From NCBI RefSeq assembly GCF_027596085.1, contig NC_072458.1, positions 2,833,501 through 2,897,500 of the forward strand: a stretch of DNA of 64,000 nt, in the 5' to 3' direction. The position numbers and the translations under genes were made by a program. The notes beneath the pieces were generated by a model. The model was not told where the DNA came from. It was given only the letters and a program-made list of their open reading frames with translations, and ran no database searches. Shown piece after piece: positions 1 through 64,000 of the stretch. The stretch comes from Anoplopoma fimbria. Taxonomy: Eukaryota > Chordata > Actinopteri > Perciformes > Anoplopomatidae. How positions within the stretch are numbered: the first letter of the stretch is position 1; every line of letters starts with the position of its first letter.

Positions 1-122
1 ACTGCAGAATACACACACACACACACACATTTATATTTTTATCTATATATACAGACAATTAGCTTTTGCACTGTGCACAAACACTTTTCTCTATAAGAAC
101 ACACATTTTAGCTGAGTGTGAA

Positions 123-236
<114 letters not shown>

Positions 237-1266
237 AACGTCACAGAAAAGAGAATCTTTACTCTCTGCTTCTCGTAGAGTCTAATCCAAAAGAGGGAGG
301 AGTAAACTGGAGGAGCAGACGTCAAAATCAATCTCAGTGCGTAGAGGGAGAAAGCACAGCAAACTCAACATCTAAACCCTACTGAAATCACTTTCAGGTG
401 TGTTTGATGTCACTTCAAATCAACCACACCACAAGTGTTGTCTAGCATTATGGACCCCCAAGGCAGGGAGACAACCTTATTAGTCTTAATGCTTCCAGGG
501 ATCTAGTCTTACCAAGCAGGCAGGGCCCACCACCCTGGCAGGGCCCGAGTCTCTGCCACCGTGAGTGGGCAGAGACGGGCTTGGGACAGGCTATGGAAGA
601 CGAATGGGCAGCAGAAAGGAAAAACAAGAAGCAAAGTCTCACATTAAAAAAAAAAAAGTTTTATAGAATTGAAAGAAAAAAAACAAAAGAAGCAGACAAA
701 GAAACAGAATTATAATTGGTGAAATTACTTGTGTACACATCAACATGTAATTATTCAAATACTAGAAGCTATTGAGTTGCATTATGGGAAATGTAGGATC
801 AGACACTTTTGGAGCATTTTTCGTTTTCTTTTTAAATCTGTTTCTTTAAAGTCCTCCAACTTTGGGGAAGTGCAATACCTAATTGCTGCAGCGCCTCTTA
901 AATCATCTAGCCTTCATCCTAAAGGAGCAATACAACTTTATATCAGAGGATAACATTGTAACTCCAACTATAAGATAACCGGGGAGACCAGTGAAGAACC
1001 GGTATCTTAGGTTATTAGTCTTAATTCAGCCTGATTCACAAATATCTGAAGACGGAAAGAGGTATTTTATTTCATACTGCGTCACAGGAGCCTCTGATGG
1101 TGAAAAAACTTTGAGTTTCACATGTGCATGCAAGATGACTATAATCCATTGTGAGGAACTGTCTGTGGGAGTCAGGAGTCGACAAATGAAAAATGACAGT
1201 TTCTTGCATTATAGCAGATTTTTCGGAGAAGCCATCTTTTCAAACATCAGATACCTTCCTGATCTG

Positions 1267-1288
1267 ATCTCTCTCTCTCTCTCTCTCT
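1267..1288 (+). repeat. (CT)n microsatellite
   Basis: About ten CT units. Confidence 0.9.
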
Positions 1289-2357
1289 GCATCTCTTTCT
1301 CAACACAGCGTTCCTATATCATTGTTTTTGGTACCCAGCCTTTCTCCTTCCTTCTTTCTGCCATCATACTGCAGAACAGAGTTACACAGTAAAATGTCTT
1401 CCATCTTTATCTTCCCTTCATCCTTCACCTCACATCTCTCTCTATGCCTATTCTCCCTCTTCTTAGAATATCCAGGTTAATCCATCGGGGCTAACTTTCC
1501 ATAATTCTGAAGTATTAATCACTTTTCCAAAAATAGTTTATAACTCTGCCTCTCAGTTCGAGCACTTAAAAGCCTGGTTATTAATGGCATTGGAGAATCT
1601 GTGAGCACGGCACATAATGCATCTTTAGCATATATGTGTGACGGAGTCAATGGTGCAGTTTGACTTGACAGGGTCAATATACACAGATAATGGGGTATTT
1701 ACCCTTTTGAATATTAATGCCCCCCATTACTGTTCAAGTGGAAGAGTCAAGCAGCTCTATCTTGATTCCAGGGGTGTAAAGAGAGCGAAGCCTAGGTCAG
1801 AATACCAGCATATGTGCATGGCAATTTTCCATAATCTTTTTAAAGATTCATGGGGCCATTAGCATTTTACTGTAGGTGCCTCTTTGAGTAGGACTATTAA
1901 TGAAATGGGCCAGTTCATGCTATCACATTTAATGAGGACTAGAGGTACGCGGGAGAAATAGTCAGAGTTTCAGACAGAGATGCAGACAGAGAGATAAAGA
2001 GTGGAATGGGAACATTGTGAGGGGGAAAAAAAACTGAAGACGAACTATGCTTCGTAAAAGGAGCAGAGCGTATAAGATTAAGGACACTGGACACAAAAGA
2101 TGACCAAGAGAAAAAGGGGAAGGCACAGAAAAAATGACACACAGTCTATGTGTGAAGCAGGAAAAGGGAATTCAAGATGAGGTAGACAGTAACACACAGA
2201 AAGAGTGATGTGAAAAAAAGCATGGAGACAGAGAGAATGTGATAGAAACACACTCACAGACTGTACATTAACCATTAGTGGTCAGATTAAGACCTCCCGA
2301 GCTCTTGACAAGTTGTCAATTCACAACCAGTGTGTCACCTTCCCTCATCTCCCCCAT

Positions 2358-2358
<1 letters not shown>

Positions 2359-2389
<31 letters not shown>
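2359..2389 (+). repeat. (AC)n microsatellite, 31 bp
   Basis: About 15 perfect AC units. Confidence 0.95.
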
Positions 2390-2391
<2 letters not shown>

Positions 2392-3550
2392 TACGTCAAT
2401 AATGTGTAGTGGAGTGGCCCCAGCAGAGCGTTCAGCCTCTTTATCTCTTCCACCTCGATGGGACAGAAGTCATTTCGTTGCCATCATTATCACCCCCCCC
2501 GAGGGTGATACTGACACAAATGCTGTTTTCTTTCTTTGTGAGGCACAATAAATGGTATGATAGTCTCTCCATGGAGCGAGGGGAAAGTGGGCTCGCAGAC
2601 TGTAACCTATCGTTCAACTTAAATTTGTACTGAGACGGAGAGCAACGAGAAAAAGACGGAGATTATGTGCGTATATTATCCAATAAACATGAGAATTCAA
2701 ATTTCTAGCCGTAGAAATAAATGAAGGCAATTTTCTTAAAGCACCGTACCACTGATGCAGCAGTAGTAATATTTTGTAGCTGCAGGCAATGCAATAGAAA
2801 ATAAGTCCCTTATACTTGTGGTAACTCGAAAACTCACATTTCCTTTATTTGTTGTAGCTCATTTAGAGAGGACACACAGCGGGAAAGTAGGATGCACATC
2901 AAAACCCCTGTTCCTATTGTTTTTGTGGACCTTTTAATGCCTTTATTTTAAAAAATTAGAGTAGAAAAGATGGTAGGAAATGAGGCGGGAGAGAGAAATG
3001 CGGAACTACAAGCTGGACACAAATCAGGGATGTTGTGGTCTAACGTTGGCTTCTGAAACCTCAAATGTTTCCGATGTCAGTCCACACAACGCTTGTAGAC
3101 TCATCTGGATATAAGACTGTACAATGAGTGCACCGCTTTTATAGAAGCCCACTGATCAAATAATGCGACATTAGCTGACTATTTTACAACATAGTGATAG
3201 GGGAGACATTTAAGTAAAAGCTGAATCTTTTTTGGGGAAGATTAACTGTAGCCATGTCTAATAATCCTGATTGCACATGCCAACTAGAGGTGACACCATG
3301 CTTTTTTTCCACTTCCTGTGAAGCAGCGATGTAACATGGCACTATAATACTACGCTACATCCCAGCCGGGTGTTGTCTGTTGTATTTGAGACCACAACCC
3401 GCTGTGACGACGACCGTGGTGGAGCTTTGCTTTTCATCCTTCAAAGATCTAGTGTGGAATATCTCTAAAAAATACTATGTGTTGTTTGACTAATTCAACA
3501 TAAATATACAGTGTTATCAAACAGCAGCAGAGTGATTCAAAATACTGTAC

Positions 3551-61755
<58,205 letters not shown>

Positions 61756-64000
61756 CTGGAGGAGTTTGAGAAAGATTGAGAGAGAAAGACGAGAGACAAG
61801 AGAGAGGGAATTAAAAGATGTCCTTGAAAGTAAGCACTTCAGAAAAGTTCCAGACACACAGGGACACAAACAGAAGTGGGTCCAAAACAGAGAATTACAT
61901 CATTTTCTAAGTAATGAAAACAACAAACGAAATCTCTAATATAAAGATCAAGAAAAAATACATCAAAAGAAAGAAATAGGGTAATACATAGAGCAAAAAA
62001 AATTAAAAAGATGCTACGGGAAAGAACAATAAAGAGAGTGGAGACAGGATTAAAGAAAAAAAAAATAAGAAGTACAGAGGAGTTTAAAGGACACGGCAAG
62101 GGTGAAGGACAATGTGAGGAGAGAACAGAATAAAAAGTAGGTAGAGAACAAGGGGCAAGGAGAGAGAAAGAGAAGGTGTGTAGTGGGAAAAAAAGTGAAG
62201 TAGAAAAATGTTTAGTTTGGGAGAAGATTGCAGCTTGTTTCATTGGCTGCCTGTCATGGGGGATGGCAGTGAGCCTTGAGAGGAAAGACGAGAAGAAAGG
62301 AATGACCGAAAAAACATAACCGGGATTCCCCATCGGACACACATCAGAGCCGTATTGATTAACATGCTGTGCATCCATGGAGGCTTATCGCTTCAGTGAG
62401 ACTTCTTAGATGAAGGGTTCTTATTCCTATTCCCAACGAGCCCAGATATAGTCAGGGGTCAATAACAAAAGTGTGGGATGCCCTTCTGAATTCTGAGAGT
62501 AGTATTTTTGCTCATAATTCGGGATGTCATGAGAAGCCTACTTCTGTATCAAGTTGACGCCAAAATTCTGAAAGCGTGACGTCCTGCTTGGCTAAATAAC
62601 GGAGCTAACAGCGCTAACGTACAGAGGTTGATTTGAGTAATGGTACATTTTAACGTCAATATGATGTGTTCTTAATGTCATTTTGTAAAATGTAGTTTTT
62701 GGGGCCAAACTTGAGCCAGATCATCAGGGGGTTAGTAATGAAAAAGAAAAAAAACACTAATCAAACTACAGTATATAACTGAGCAGATCTTTTTTTGGAG
62801 GTTAATCAATTCATTATTCTGAACACTTGAATAGCCCTTGTTTAGATCATTGGGTCCTAAAAGTTGAAATATGCAATAAAAGCCAAATCCAAAGGTATTT
62901 TCTTTCCTTCGTTCATGTGAACGTAGACGCTGGACTGAGGGCTTGGAGGCGGGGTTATGGAAAGTGCTAGTCTCTTGCTCTATGGGCACCATGGATGTGG
63001 AAGATCACCGATAGATCTGGGTAATTTAATCTGAATCCTTTACTCAGAAGTCAACATTTTTTTGCTTTATGCTCCACTGAACAACTTTCGGGGCCCGGCC
63101 TCCGACGCTGTATTCTGTTCTCTTTACACCTGAAATGGTCTGCACCTCCTGTCTCCTGAGTGAGTGTGGTCATTGGGTGTTCGTCTGAATGCGTGGATGA
63201 TATGGAAACAAGGGTCCAATATTTACTTAGGTGACTAATGAGCAAAAGAATGGGTCTTAATCCGTGTTAACGTTCACTTCTCCCATTGGAGTTAATAGAC
63301 TGAGGATGTGTCGCTGGCTCTGTATGACTCTCATTGCACCGTCTCCTTTTTGTAACGTCTCTGATACAGCTACATATTACATCCCATATATAGAGAACAT
63401 TGCATGGTAGATGAATTTAAACCGTCAGTTAAAGCACAATGACTAAGAATAGACAGCAGGCTTGAGAAGCAGGAGAACCGGGATCGATGTGGAATTAAAG
63501 GATCAATGCAATCCATATGGCCCCTATATGCATTCCTACTCTATCAAACATCCTAAAAATATAAAAGAAATCACTATCAAAGATCCGCACACATCATCTC
63601 ATATCGACTCTCATGAGATAGCAGATACTGATCAAGAAAACCCTGTTACACACCTGCCTAACCACAAATATTTTCCCAGCTTCTATCAGCGAGGCGATGA
63701 AGCATTCCCCCCGAGTCTGCCTCCACGGGCGAGTGTGTCCTGCTGAGTGACATTTAAACAGGAACGCTGGTGCGAGTTTAATGTTCACAGTAAAATATAG
63801 ACTCATTTAATACAATTACACAATCGGATTCCCTTTTATATGCCATATATACATTTTATACAAGGCAATTGTGAGGATGGTAATAAAGATTTATATTGCC
63901 TCTGTGCCTGTGTGTGTGTGTGTCTATGTGTGTGTGTACGTGTGAAATGCACAAGTGTGTGCGCTGCCATGTTTGAATCAGGTATAGGAGTGAATTGTGT
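61756..64000 (-). other. vps50 intron, open at the right edge
   Basis: No match to the VPS50 N-terminus (MQKIKSL... in human) was seen, so the first exon and promoter lie further right. The region 61760-62180 is strongly purine-rich on the plus strand. Sequence at about 62935-63360 resembles a dispersed repeat that I cannot name. GT runs occur near 63907-63940. Confidence 0.8.

Noticed and set aside
61839..62378. 179-codon minus-strand open frame rich in Phe, Leu and Ser
   Set aside because: It is read through a purine-rich plus strand, which gives long Phe/Leu/Ser frames without selection; it has no recognisable domain and lies in an intron.
61756..64000. Search for vps50 exon 1 and promoter near the right edge
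   Set aside because: No match to the N-terminus and no CpG-rich promoter-like sequence seen.

Overview
This is animal nuclear DNA, almost certainly from a ray-finned (teleost) fish. The evidence is a multi-exon vertebrate gene with GT-AG introns, very long (CA)n/(GT)n microsatellites, a Tc1-like transposon, a V-SINE-like element with its tail motif, and several dispersed repeat families that I recognise from percomorph-like fish genomes. The species cannot be told from the sequence. There are no bacterial features, CRISPR arrays or operons.

One gene accounts for all the coding sequence I can support: vps50 (syndetin, formerly CCDC132), on the minus strand. Nineteen consecutive coding exons lie between 61755 (5' side) and 3551 (3' side). 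All junctions are GT-AG and the reading phase holds across every one, giving 628 codons (1884 bp). The first exon (about 34 N-terminal residues in human VPS50), the promoter and the 5' UTR lie beyond the right edge. The C-terminal third (about 300 residues, including the DUF2451 region) lies beyond the left edge. VPS50 is the subunit specific to the EARP tethering complex, where it works with VPS51, VPS52 and VPS53 in endosomal recycling.

Layout from right to left, in gene order: 61.8-60.2 kb, two N-terminal exons, with a V-SINE just upstream of the second; 60.2-45.7 kb, two introns of about 7 kb rich in repeats (a solo LTR, several microsatellites and dispersed elements) around a 54-bp exon; 45.7-43.8 kb, a compact cluster of four exons; 43.8-32.5 kb, three exons, the last followed directly by about 70 GT repeats at its splice donor; 32.5-13.8 kb, two introns of about 9-10 kb, one of them carrying a 1600-bp Tc1 copy with near-identical inverted repeats but a broken transposase; 13.8-3.5 kb, eight closely spaced exons for the middle of the protein, including an acidic, serine-rich linker.

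No previously undescribed system was found. The points most worth a second look are simple-sequence tracts at splice sites (a (GT)n donor flank and a (TC)19 polypyrimidine tract), an inverted pair of long (AC)n/(TG)n tracts in one intron, the well-preserved ends of the Tc1 copy, and a few exon-like blocks on the opposite strand, which may be chance.
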